A stretch of 64,000 nt of DNA, taken from Henriciella litoralis (GTDB taxonomy: Bacteria; Pseudomonadota; Alphaproteobacteria; Caulobacterales; Hyphomonadaceae). The notes beneath the pieces are model-generated. The model did no database searches. It saw only the letters and a list, made by a program, of their open reading frames with translations, and was not told the DNA's origin. The stretch lies in the NCBI RefSeq assembly GCF_002088935.1, contig NZ_NCSS01000006.1, forward strand, positions 2,760,407-2,824,406, read 5' to 3'. Both the position numbers and the translations under genes were made by a program. Positions 42,727-50,990 of the stretch are shown one piece after another; the stretch's first letter is position 1, and each line of letters starts with the position of its first letter.

Positions 42727-43913
42727 ATCTCGATTTTACACCCGAGGATGAAGCCTTCCGTGCGGAGGTCGCAGGCTGGCTCGCGGCGAACCTTGTGGGT
42801 GAGTTCGAACAGCTGAAGTTTCGCGGCGGCCCTGGCGACGAGGACGCCTTTCCCGAAGAGCGAAAGGCATGGGAACGACGGTTGGGCGAAGCTGGCTGGA
42901 TCGGCCTCGGTTGGCCGGAGGCGCATGGCGGGCGTAACCTGCCACTCGTCCGGCAGATGATCTTCAATGAGGAATATGCTCGCGCTGGTGGGCCGGGCAG
43001 GGCGGGGCACATTGGCGAGACGTTGGTCGCGCCAACCCTTATTGCGCTTGGCACTGACGCGCAGAAGACGCGCTTCTTGCCGGATATCCGCTCAGGCACG
43101 GAATACTGGTGCCAGGGCTATTCGGAGCCGAATGCAGGGTCAGACCTCGCCAATGTCGCGACCAAGGCGCGTCTGGAAGGCGGCAAATGGGTCCTGAATG
43201 GGCAGAAGGTGTGGACGTCGCTCGCCCATGAGGCGGACTGGGCCTTCGTAATTGCGCGCAGCGAACCAGGGTCGGTGGGACGTGAGGGGCTCGTCTATCT
43301 TCTGGTTCCGATGGACCAACCCGGCGTCACCGTCCGTCCCATCGTGCAGATGACGGGCTCCAGCGAGTTCAACGAAGTCTATTTCGACGAGGCCGTGACC
43401 GATGCCGAGAACATTGTCGGCGCGCCGGGCGACGGCTGGAAGGTCGCCATGGCGACACTGTCCTTTGAGCGCGGCGCGTCCACGCTGGGACAGCAGATGC
43501 AGTTTCGCAACGAGCTTGCGATGATCATCGATGTCGCCAACCGGAATGGTGCGGGCCGGAATCCGGCGATCCGCCAGCGCATCGCGAAAGCGTGGGCGCA
43601 ACTTGCGATCATGCGGATGAATGCGTTGCGTACCCTGGGCGACAGCACCGCCACGACGCTCGGCCGGGAGGGCTACATTTCCAAGATTTACTGGGCGACG
43701 TGGCACCGTAATCTGGGCGAGCTTGCCATGGATGTGCTGGGAGAGGATGCCGAGCGCTGGGAAGCCGATCCTGTGACCAGCCGTCTTCAGAAACTGTTCC
43801 TGTTCTCCCGCGCAGACACAATCTACGCGGGCACCAACCAGATCCAGAGAAACATTATTGCCGAGCGCGCGCTGGGAATGCCGCGCGAGGCCAGGGAGAA
43901 AACCAGTGGCTAA
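42723..43913 (+). CDS. Acyl-CoA dehydrogenase, large-type subunit (FadE family)
   Basis: 396 residues. GYSEPNAGSDLANV (substrate and FAD region), QKVWTSLAHEADW and the C-terminal IYAGTNQIQRNIIAERALG are all present, which is the complete set for an active FAD enzyme. With the gene upstream it probably forms a heterotetramer like FadE26-27 or FadE28-29, which dehydrogenates ring or side-chain CoA esters of steroids. The IpdF gene starts inside its last codons. Confidence 0.85.
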   Translation: MNLDFTPEDEAFRAEVAGWLAANLVGEFEQLKFRGGPGDEDAFPEERKAWERRLGEAGWIGLGWPEAHGGRNLPLVRQMIFNEEYARAGGPGRAGHIGETLVAPTLIALGTDAQKTRFLPDIRSGTEYWCQGYSEPNAGSDLANVATKARLEGGKWVLNGQKVWTSLAHEADWAFVIARSEPGSVGREGLVYLLVPMDQPGVTVRPIVQMTGSSEFNEVYFDEAVTDAENIVGAPGDGWKVAMATLSFERGASTLGQQMQFRNELAMIIDVANRNGAGRNPAIRQRIAKAWAQLAIMRMNALRTLGDSTATTLGREGYISKIYWATWHRNLGELAMDVLGEDAERWEADPVTSRLQKLFLFSRADTIYAGTNQIQRNIIAERALGMPREAREKTSG

Positions 43914-44694
43914 CCTCAAGACCATGCCGAAACCGCCCGAACCGCGAAACCTGCTGGCTGGCAAGACCGCACTCATCACCGCCGCGGCTGGTACGGGCAT
44001 CGGGTTTTCAACCGCGAGCCGCTTTGCGCGTGAAGGCGCGACGGTGTTCATTTCCGACATCCATGAGGGCCGGCTGGCGAAGGCTGCTGACGCTCTGGAA
44101 GCGGAAACCGGTATCCGGCCCGCCACGGCGATCTGTAATGTTACGAAACAGGAAGAGGTCGATGCCTTGTTCAAGGCCGCCGAAGCCGAGCTCGGCGCGA
44201 TCGACGTAGTCGTCAATAATGCTGGCCTGGGCGGTACAGCCGACCTTGTCGACATGACCGACGAGCAGTGGATGGTCGTGCTGGATGTGACGCTCAATTC
44301 CTGTTTCCGCATGACACGGGCCGGCATGCAGCACATGCGCGGTCATGGCGGCGGCGTGATCGTGAACAATGCTTCGGTGCTGGGCTGGCGCGCCCAGAAA
44401 GGGCAGGCTCACTATGCGGCGGCCAAGGCTGGCGTCATGGCGCTGACGCGTTGCGCGGGCGTCGAGGGAGCGGAGCTGGGTGTGCGGGTGAATGCTGTTG
44501 CGCCGAGCCTGGCGATGCACCCATTCCTGCACAAGGTGACCTCACCAGAGCTGCTGGCCGAACTCGAGGCGAAAGAGGCGTATGGCCGGGCTGCCGATGT
44601 CTGGGAAATTGCGACCGTGATCGCGTTCCTCGCCAGCGACTATTCCACTTACATGACGGGCGAGATCGTGTCCGTTTCCAGCCAGAGGGCTTGA
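43906..44694 (+). CDS. ipdF: Short-chain dehydrogenase, IpdF-like
   Basis: 262 residues from the GTG at 43906 (AGGGAGAA upstream); the ATG at 43858 would lie inside the dehydrogenase gene. The distinct motifs TAAAGTGIGFSTASRF, NNAGLGGTADL and NNASVLGWRAQKGQAHYAAA match the pattern of mycobacterial IpdF, which oxidises the 5-hydroxyl of the C/D-ring intermediate 5-OH-HIP-CoA. The GTGIG variant of the NAD motif and NNASVLGWRAQ are rarely seen outside this group. It follows the large FadE subunit with an 8-base overlap. Confidence 0.85.
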   Translation: MANLKTMPKPPEPRNLLAGKTALITAAAGTGIGFSTASRFAREGATVFISDIHEGRLAKAADALEAETGIRPATAICNVTKQEEVDALFKAAEAELGAIDVVVNNAGLGGTADLVDMTDEQWMVVLDVTLNSCFRMTRAGMQHMRGHGGGVIVNNASVLGWRAQKGQAHYAAAKAGVMALTRCAGVEGAELGVRVNAVAPSLAMHPFLHKVTSPELLAELEAKEAYGRAADVWEIATVIAFLASDYSTYMTGEIVSVSSQRA

Positions 44695-44697
44695 GGC

Positions 44698-45153
44698 ATG
44701 CCGATGGTCTTCCAAACGCCTTCCGCCCTCGTCGGCTCTGAAGGTCAAAAGCTGGGGCCGACCGACTGGCTCACCATTGATCAGGCCCGGATTGACGGCT
44801 TTGCCGACTGTACTGATGACCATCAGTGGATTCATGTTGATGTGGACGAGGCTGCGAATGGGCCGTTCGGCGCAACGATCGCGCATGGCTTTCTGACTCT
44901 GTCATTAGCCAACCGGTTCCTGCCGGAGCTAATCGAGGTTCAAGGCTTCAAACATGCGGTGAATGTTGGCTGTGACGGGGTTCGCTTCCTCAATGTTGTG
45001 AAGGTTGGAAGCCGGATCCGGGGTGTCGGTGAGATTGTCTCCGTTGAAGAAAAAGGCGGCGGAATTCAGTCGCGGGTCCGCATAACGATTGAGATCGAAG
45101 GTGAGAAAAAGCCAGCCTGCGTCGTTGAAACGATCAGCCGTTATTTCGCATGA
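44698..45153 (+). CDS. MaoC-like enoyl-CoA hydratase
   Basis: 151 residues of the hot-dog fold. The hydratase 2 motif is clear: DDHQWIHVDVDEA, then GATIAHGFLTLSL, with the catalytic Asp and His. Such proteins hydrate 2-enoyl-CoA to the R-3-hydroxyacyl-CoA. It starts 3 bases after ipdF and overlaps the isomerase homologue by 4 bases. In this cluster it probably serves beta-oxidation of a steroid-derived CoA ester. Confidence 0.83.
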   Translation: MPMVFQTPSALVGSEGQKLGPTDWLTIDQARIDGFADCTDDHQWIHVDVDEAANGPFGATIAHGFLTLSLANRFLPELIEVQGFKHAVNVGCDGVRFLNVVKVGSRIRGVGEIVSVEEKGGGIQSRVRITIEIEGEKKPACVVETISRYFA

Positions 45154-45542
45154 CGGCAGGCCTCGACATAAAGAGCAGGACTCACAAGATCCGCTCAGTT
45201 ATCGGCACCTACTGCAAGGCCATCCGTGAGGCAGACCTTGAGGCGATCTGCGCGCTTTTTGCTGACGGTGCGATTTTGGAGGATCCTGCGGGATCGCCAC
45301 AAATCAAGGGCAAGGCCGACATTCGGGCCTTTTACGAACAATCGTTGAAGGGCAGACCTAAGGTCAGGATCAATGCCGACCCCATTGTCATTGGCAGCTT
45401 TTCGGCGACGCCGATGCAGATTGATCTAGAATACAATGGCAAGCCGCTCTCAATCGAACTCCTCAGCGTCATGTCCTACGATGATCAAAATCGTATCCTG
45501 TCGATGAGCGCCTATTTCGATCCGAGGGCGCTCGATGGTTGA
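45150..45542 (+). CDS. Ketosteroid isomerase homologue lacking the second oxyanion-hole Asp
   Basis: 130 residues, overlapping the MaoC gene by 4 bases. It aligns without gaps from FYEQSLK onwards with steroid delta5-3-ketosteroid isomerase from Comamonas as I recall that sequence. The catalytic Tyr (Tyr21, as Tyr14) and base Asp (Asp45 in LEDPAGS, as Asp38) are kept at the same spacing. The residue equal to Asp99 is Ser106. KSI moves a double bond from the delta5 to the delta4 position of 3-ketosteroids; here activity may be reduced or redirected to another intermediate. The start codon is part of an ATGA overlap. Confidence 0.72.
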   Translation: MTAGLDIKSRTHKIRSVIGTYCKAIREADLEAICALFADGAILEDPAGSPQIKGKADIRAFYEQSLKGRPKVRINADPIVIGSFSATPMQIDLEYNGKPLSIELLSVMSYDDQNRILSMSAYFDPRALDG

Positions 45543-46350
45543 GCTCAATCCATCCTCCTCGACATGCGTCATTACCGGTGCGGCGAGCGGTATCGGCGCT
45601 TCGCTAGCCCGAAAGGCGTCCGCAGAAGGATACCACCTCCTACTCACCGATATTGATGAGCAAGGACTGAAGGCGGTTGCTGCAGAAACTGGTGCTGATT
45701 ACTGCCTGTGTGACGTCAGCTCACCAAGCCAGGTAGAGTCTCTTGCGGATCGCGCCGCTAATGCGGGACGACCAGTCGGCGCCGTATTTGCAAATGCTGG
45801 CGTCATGCAAATGGGCCAGTTGGCGGAAACGACGGCGGACGTCTGGGCCCTTATTGTCAATGTCAATTTAATAGGCTGCGCGAATGTCGTCCGGTCATTC
45901 GTTCCGATTCTGACGGCGCAGAAGAGCCATTCGCACTTTGTCGCTACAGCCTCGGTGGCCGGTCTCGTCAATGCGCCGGGATCTGGCGCATACAACGCGA
46001 CAAAGCAGGGCGTCGTGGCAATCTGCGAGACGCTTTATCAGGAACTTCGTGAGATCTCACCGCAAGTCAGCGTTTCTGTCATTTGTCCGGGTGCCGTTCG
46101 CACACAATTCCTCAGCACCGACCGCTACAGGCATCTTGCGCGCGAAGAGAAAAGAGTAAAAAATCTCTCGGAAATTGTGCAAACAAAAGGTATAACGCCA
46201 GATGATATATCCAAATGCGTTTTTGAATGCCTAAAAGAGAAACGCTTCTGGATTTTTCCACAGGACTACGTCTTGGACAGGTTTCGCGCCAGGGCGGAGG
46301 CTATAATGAGCCAATCACCCCCCAAATGGATGCCGGAAGGTTCAAAGTGA
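45535..46350 (+). CDS. Short-chain dehydrogenase
   Basis: 271 residues, overlapping the isomerase homologue by 8 bases. Motifs are TGAASGIGASLAR, FANAGVMQMGQ and ASVAGLVNAPGSGAYNATKQG (catalytic Ser, Tyr, Lys). The C-terminal part is longer than usual for the fold and includes FWIFPQDYVLDRFRAR, a pattern seen in one large SDR subgroup. No certain substrate. The last 100 bases use more A and T than the neighbours. Confidence 0.8.
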   Translation: MVELNPSSSTCVITGAASGIGASLARKASAEGYHLLLTDIDEQGLKAVAAETGADYCLCDVSSPSQVESLADRAANAGRPVGAVFANAGVMQMGQLAETTADVWALIVNVNLIGCANVVRSFVPILTAQKSHSHFVATASVAGLVNAPGSGAYNATKQGVVAICETLYQELREISPQVSVSVICPGAVRTQFLSTDRYRHLAREEKRVKNLSEIVQTKGITPDDISKCVFECLKEKRFWIFPQDYVLDRFRARAEAIMSQSPPKWMPEGSK

Positions 46351-46371
46351 GAAAAAGCGCGGAGGGACGCA

Positions 46372-46818
46372 ATGGACGCACTTGATAGCCGGATCATTGC
46401 TGAATTGAAGAAAGATGGGCGTCAGTCGGCGCAGTCAGTGGCGAATGCGGTAGGGTCTTCGGCTGTAACTGTCCGGTCTCGTATCAAGGAGCTGGAAGAT
46501 AGCGGCATGCTCAAAGTGGTCGCCGTGACTGATTTTTCTGCGGCTGGATATGACACGCTATTGGCTGTCGGTGTGGATGTTGAGCGGCGAACAGCAGAAG
46601 ATGTAGCCCTCGAGCTCAGCCAATATGAGCAGATTCTTGCGGTCAATCTGATCTCTGGCGCCACTGACATCGAAATCCTCGTTGGCGCGCGGGACTTCGC
46701 TGACGTGTCGCGGTTTCTCGAAGAAGAAATCGGCAGGATCAAGGGAATTGGAAAATTGTCAGCCGCCCTGGCGCTCGAAGTTTTCAAATATGAGTCTGAA
46801 ACGGTCGTTGACACATGA
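46372..46818 (+). CDS. Lrp/AsnC family regulator (first of a tandem pair)
   Basis: 148 residues with GGAGGGACGCA before the ATG. The N-terminal helix-turn-helix is QSVANAVGSSAVTVRSRIKEL, and the C-terminal part is an RAM ligand-binding fold (ISGATDIEILVGARDF). Its stop overlaps the next regulator by 4 bases, so the two proteins are made together and may form a heteromer. Its position in the middle of a steroid operon suggests control of the operon by a pathway intermediate. Confidence 0.85.
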   Translation: MDALDSRIIAELKKDGRQSAQSVANAVGSSAVTVRSRIKELEDSGMLKVVAVTDFSAAGYDTLLAVGVDVERRTAEDVALELSQYEQILAVNLISGATDIEILVGARDFADVSRFLEEEIGRIKGIGKLSAALALEVFKYESETVVDT

Positions 46819-47279
46819 AGAACAAGAACCTGCTCGACGATACGGACCGGGAAATCCTGGAATTTCTTTCTGAGAATGCGCGGACGTCGAACCGTGAAAT
46901 CGCACAGAAGATGGGCGTGGCGGAAGGAACCATCCGTTCACGGATCAAGCGGATGGTCGATGAGCGGTCGATACGCTTTTCTGCGCTCAGCAGGGAAGAG
47001 AATCAGGACACGGCAACCCTCTGCTATGTCGGCTTGCGTGTCGATCTGGCAAATACGACGGCCGTTGCGACCTCGCTCTGCGCGTTTCATGAAGCTCGCT
47101 TTGTTGCCCGCACGCTCGGTCGCTTTGATATTTTCGCGGTGGTCGTGGTGAGTTCTGTCGAGGGGTTAAACCGTTTTGTCAGTGACAGGGTCATGCCACT
47201 GGAAGGCGTGCGGCGTGTACACACAAGTATCGTCACGAACATGATAAAATATGATCACCGCTGGGGCAGGGTGACCTAG
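46815..47279 (+). CDS. Lrp/AsnC family regulator (second of a tandem pair)
   Basis: 154 residues. The helix-turn-helix is REIAQKMGVAEGTIRSRIKRM and the C-terminal half is the RAM fold (ARTLGRFDIFAVVVVSS). It is clearly related to the upstream regulator but differs in sequence. A ligand-binding difference between the two would suit a heteromeric regulator. It is followed 8 bases later by the LuxR-type regulator, so three regulators lie in a row. Confidence 0.85.
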   Translation: MKNKNLLDDTDREILEFLSENARTSNREIAQKMGVAEGTIRSRIKRMVDERSIRFSALSREENQDTATLCYVGLRVDLANTTAVATSLCAFHEARFVARTLGRFDIFAVVVVSSVEGLNRFVSDRVMPLEGVRRVHTSIVTNMIKYDHRWGRVT

Positions 47280-47287
47280 GTTCGGCT

Positions 47288-48439
47288 ATGCCTGTAACGA
47301 GCCCTCTTGCTTCGGTCGATGATCTTGTCACGTCGATCTATACAGGAATCTCGGAAAACCGGCCTTGGCAGACCTTTCTGAAGCTACTGCGGGAACGCAC
47401 AAATTCGGAAGTGGCGTCTCTATCCTTGCGGCGTGGCGGCAATGGCGTCTCGCCTATCGTCATCCTCGACCGTCGGTATGAAATCGGCAAGCAGGATGCG
47501 CGACACATGGCGCGGGAATATGCCCTGCTCGTCGACCAGGACCCAATCAGCGCGACTCTCAATACACCAGGTAAAGTGACAAGTCTCCACGAACTGATCT
47601 CGCCTGAAGAGCTTGAGCAGAATGCATTTTTCCAGCGTCTGATGAAGCCGGGCGGCGTCCAGCATTATATCGGCATGTGCTTTGGTGAGCCGCGGGGCTG
47701 GCGTTGTCTTATCCGGCTCATGAACAAGCCCGATATGCCGGACTATGACGAAACAGACCGTCAGCTGTTGCGGGCGCTCCATACGCATCTCGAGACAGCC
47801 CTGTCCTTGTTCGCGGAGCTCAAGCGCTCGAGATTCGAACTCAACGAGTTCCATGCTTCGCTCGACAGGCTCGTGATCGGTGTCTTTGTCCTGGACGGCA
47901 GTGGAAAGCTGCTTGACGCAAATCGCACAGCGCGATCCATCGCGGCACGCAACTCGCTCGTGCGTGTGCTCGATGACACCCTGCACATCAACAATTCTGC
48001 ACTGAACAGTAAATTCAAGAATGCTCTGGAACGTGGGCTGGCGGCGCGCGAGTTCGAGCCGGACCATCAGTTTGTCGAGACGCTGAGACTTGAATCGCCA
48101 GCAGGAGAGCGATTTGAAATGTTGGTACGCAATGTTGGCCGGCACGACCGCTTTGTTGGAACGCGCATGCCCGCTGTCATCGTCTATATCTCGGATCATG
48201 ACGACCGAATGAGCATCCATGACAACCTGCTGGAAAAGCTCTTTGGGCTCACACCGACCGAAGCCAGGCTAGCTGCCTTACTGGCGAGTGGAATGTCGCT
48301 GACTGACGCGGCAGGCCATCTGGGCGTTACGGAGAACACGGTCCGGAAGTACTCAAAGACAGTCTATTCCAAGCTGGGCGTGCACAGGCAAGCCGAACTT
48401 GTCCGCCTCATTCTCAAAAGCGTTGCCATATTCGGCTGA
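47288..48439 (+). CDS. LuxR-family regulator, TeiR-like
   Basis: 383 residues. The N-terminal two-thirds is a sensor region with PAS-like character (FELNEFHASLDRLVIGVFVLDGSGKLLDANRTA), and the C-terminus is a LuxR helix-turn-helix: LTPTEARLAALLASGMSLTDAAGHLGVTENTV in outline, with a closing HRQAELVRL. TeiR of Comamonas testosteroni, a steroid-responsive activator, has the same architecture and a similar length. Located at the end of a regulator trio within a steroid operon, it is a good candidate for the same role. The specific ligand is not shown. Confidence 0.75.
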   Translation: MPVTSPLASVDDLVTSIYTGISENRPWQTFLKLLRERTNSEVASLSLRRGGNGVSPIVILDRRYEIGKQDARHMAREYALLVDQDPISATLNTPGKVTSLHELISPEELEQNAFFQRLMKPGGVQHYIGMCFGEPRGWRCLIRLMNKPDMPDYDETDRQLLRALHTHLETALSLFAELKRSRFELNEFHASLDRLVIGVFVLDGSGKLLDANRTARSIAARNSLVRVLDDTLHINNSALNSKFKNALERGLAAREFEPDHQFVETLRLESPAGERFEMLVRNVGRHDRFVGTRMPAVIVYISDHDDRMSIHDNLLEKLFGLTPTEARLAALLASGMSLTDAAGHLGVTENTVRKYSKTVYSKLGVHRQAELVRLILKSVAIFG

Positions 48440-48761
48440 CGCTGAGTTAGTTCCCGCCACTTCCCCACTCTATTGTGATTTCTACGGAAACAATGCCTGC
48501 GCGCCCCGGAGGCCCACACCCCCCATTTGGGGGTGTCAGGCGGAGCGTCGGCGTGGTCTCTGAACGGCAACGGGGCGGCGAAGTCAGCAACCGGCATATA
48601 CGGAGTGGAACGCAACGTGAGTGTTATTTTCGGTAAGACCGTGGGTCGTCCGGATGGCGTGTTCGAGGGCGTCTCTGCTTTACTAAATTCAAGACACCGC
48701 TGTCCTTTTCGAAGGGCAAGGCTGCTGGCCGTGGCCTGCTGAACGACAAGGATGCCTGCTG
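48440..48761. other. Intergenic region before the second FadE pair
   Basis: 322 bases without a gene that I believe. It holds a G/C-rich dyad at 48516-48536 (8-base arms ACACCCCC and GGGGGTGT around a 5-base loop) with no T-run, so it is not a standard intrinsic terminator. A promoter for the FadE-FadE-FadD3 genes is likely here but I could not place one. Confidence 0.4.
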
Positions 48762-49928
48762 ATGCCCCTCGATCTCAACTATACAAATCAACAGAAAGTG
48801 TTTCGCGAAGACGTGCGAAAGTGGATGGAGGCGAACGTCCCCCGGCAACGTCTGAAGACGCTGGAATGTCGGGAGGGATTCGAGCAGCATCGCGAGTGGG
48901 AGAGGGTTCTCCAATCCGGTGACTGGGGCATGGTCACCTGGCCGAAAGCCTATGGCGGGCGCGGCTGCGATCTCATCGAATGGCTGATCTTCGAAGAGGA
49001 GTATTATCGTGTCGATGCGCCTTTGCGCGTGAGCCAGAATGGTATTTTCCTGCTGGGGCCAACACTCATGGAGTATGGCACGCCCGAGCAGAAGGCGCGC
49101 TTTCTACCGGCCATGGCGGCAGGCGACGAGATATGGGCGCAGGCCTGGTCAGAGCCGAATGCGGGATCGGATATGGCGGCCATCCGCACGAAAGCCGTCC
49201 GCGACGGCGATGAATACGTAATTTCCGGCCAGAAGATCTGGTCGTCACGCGCCGTATTTGCAGACTGGTGCTTCACCCTGGTGCGGACGGACCCCGATAG
49301 CCGTCGGCACAAGGGGCTGTCGATGATCCTCCTGCCGCTGGATTCTTCCGGACTGACAATCCGACCGATTGCGCAGCTGGACGGAAATCCAGGTTTCGCC
49401 GAACTGTTCTTCGATGAGGTGCGGGTACCTGTCTCGAATCTACTTGGCCCGGAGAATGGCGGTTGGGGGGTGGCGATGGCGACGGCCGGCTTCGAGCGGG
49501 GGTTGATGCTGCGGTCGCCGGCGCGGTTTCAGAGAACGGCCGCGCGTTTGCTGGAATTGTACCGGCAGCGTGGCGATCGCGCGTCACCCGGGGTCCGCGA
49601 CAGGGTCCTGCAGGCATGGCTGGACGCTGAAGCTTACTGTCTTTCGACCTATCAGACCGCTAGCAAGATCATGGCGGGCGGCTCAATTGGGGCCGAGGCC
49701 AGCTGCAACAAGATTTTCTGGTCCGAACTTGATCGCGAGATGCATCGTCTCGGCATGCTGCTGTGCGGCGACTCGGCCGAGCTGACGGGAGAGAGCGGGC
49801 GGGCGCTGGATGAGGGGCGCTGGCTCGACGGATACATGTTCTCGCTCGCCGGGCCGATCTATGCTGGCACCAACGAAATCCAGCGAAACATTATTGCTGA
49901 GCGACTGCTCGGCATGCCAAGGGGTTAG
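48762..49928 (+). CDS. Acyl-CoA dehydrogenase (FadE family), large-type subunit
   Basis: 388 residues. WSEPNAGSDMAAI, GQKIWSSRAVFADW and the C-terminal IYAGTNEIQRNIIAERLLG are complete. It pairs with the shorter dehydrogenase 9 bases downstream and with FadD3, so the three probably activate and dehydrogenate one acid. In actinobacteria FadE30 follows FadD3 in HIP breakdown; that is the most likely parallel but it is inference. The ribosome-binding site is poor (AAGG about 9 bases upstream). Confidence 0.83.
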   Translation: MPLDLNYTNQQKVFREDVRKWMEANVPRQRLKTLECREGFEQHREWERVLQSGDWGMVTWPKAYGGRGCDLIEWLIFEEEYYRVDAPLRVSQNGIFLLGPTLMEYGTPEQKARFLPAMAAGDEIWAQAWSEPNAGSDMAAIRTKAVRDGDEYVISGQKIWSSRAVFADWCFTLVRTDPDSRRHKGLSMILLPLDSSGLTIRPIAQLDGNPGFAELFFDEVRVPVSNLLGPENGGWGVAMATAGFERGLMLRSPARFQRTAARLLELYRQRGDRASPGVRDRVLQAWLDAEAYCLSTYQTASKIMAGGSIGAEASCNKIFWSELDREMHRLGMLLCGDSAELTGESGRALDEGRWLDGYMFSLAGPIYAGTNEIQRNIIAERLLGMPRG

Positions 49929-49937
49929 GAGACTCCC

Positions 49938-50990
49938 ATGAACTTTGCGTTCGCTCAGGACACACTCGATTTGCGCGATGGCGCGCGGTCATTCCTTGAT
50001 GCTGAGAATGATGCGGCTCGCCTCAGGGACGTCGCTTCGGGAGGCGACAGGCTGAGATTGTGGCCCAAGCTTGCGGAAATGGGGCTTCTGGGGCTGCTTG
50101 CGCCTGAGGCGGCTGGTGGGCTTGATCTGCCTTCAGAGGATGTTCTCCTCTTCTGTGAAGAAGTGGGTAGGGCGTGCCTGCCAGAACCTTTCTCCGAGAC
50201 AGCTGCGGTTCTGATCCCGGCGCTTCGTGCGCTTGGCTGCCCAACAGAAGCCATGATCGAGGATCTGGTATCAGGGGCGAGACGCGGGATCATCGCTCAC
50301 CCCCTTAATCCCTATCCCAACTTTGCCGAAGATGCCGACTTCGCGCTTGCCTTTCTGCCCGGTAAGGTGATCGTCTCTGCGGGCGAATACATCAAATTGA
50401 CGCCTCAGCAGAGCATCGATCCGGGGCGACGTCTCTGTAGCGTGACCGTGCCGTTTGGTAAGATCATCGCCAAGGGCGAACTTGGTAGCCAGCTGGCGGC
50501 CAACATTGCGGCACGGGGAGCCTGTGCTGCGGCGGCTGAATTGTGTGGTCTTGCGGCGCGGATGATTGAACTGGCCACTGAATACTCAAAAGTCCGTGAG
50601 CAGTTTGGTCAGCCGATCGGTTCGTTCCAGGCGGTCAAGCACCTGATGGCGAATGCGCAGGTCCGGCTCGAGTTCGCCCGACCGGCAGTCTATCGCGCCG
50701 GTACTTTGCTGAACACGGCGGGACAGGCGCGAGACAATGCCGTCGCGCATGCAAAGATCGCGGCAACGGATGCGGCCATGTTGGCGGCTGAGAACGCGAT
50801 CCAGGTATTTGGCGGTATGGGCTATACGTTTGAAGTCGACCTCCATTTCTACATGAAGCGAGTGTGGGCGCTCGCGGGTATCTGGGGCGACAGAAACTAT
50901 CACCAGAAAGTTGTCGACGGGGCAGTCCTCAAGAGGGCCATGCCTGTCGGCCCGGGCAACACGTTCATGCAAGGGCAATCAGCATGCTGA
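49938..50990 (+). CDS. Acyl-CoA dehydrogenase (FadE family), small-type subunit
   Basis: 350 residues. GLLGLLAPEAAGGLDLPSED near the start, REQFGQPIGSFQAVKHLM and NAIQVFGGMGYTFEVDLHF show the family. The compact length matches the partner subunit of heteromeric steroid acyl-CoA dehydrogenases. Its last 7 bases overlap the start of fadD3, so the genes are coupled. Confidence 0.83.
   Translation: MNFAFAQDTLDLRDGARSFLDAENDAARLRDVASGGDRLRLWPKLAEMGLLGLLAPEAAGGLDLPSEDVLLFCEEVGRACLPEPFSETAAVLIPALRALGCPTEAMIEDLVSGARRGIIAHPLNPYPNFAEDADFALAFLPGKVIVSAGEYIKLTPQQSIDPGRRLCSVTVPFGKIIAKGELGSQLAANIAARGACAAAAELCGLAARMIELATEYSKVREQFGQPIGSFQAVKHLMANAQVRLEFARPAVYRAGTLLNTAGQARDNAVAHAKIAATDAAMLAAENAIQVFGGMGYTFEVDLHFYMKRVWALAGIWGDRNYHQKVVDGAVLKRAMPVGPGNTFMQGQSAC

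Noticed and set aside
43140..44336. Open frame of 398 codons on the minus strand across the FadE and IpdF genes
   Set aside because: Both genes on the plus strand have full family motifs and coupled starts, so this frame is antisense only.
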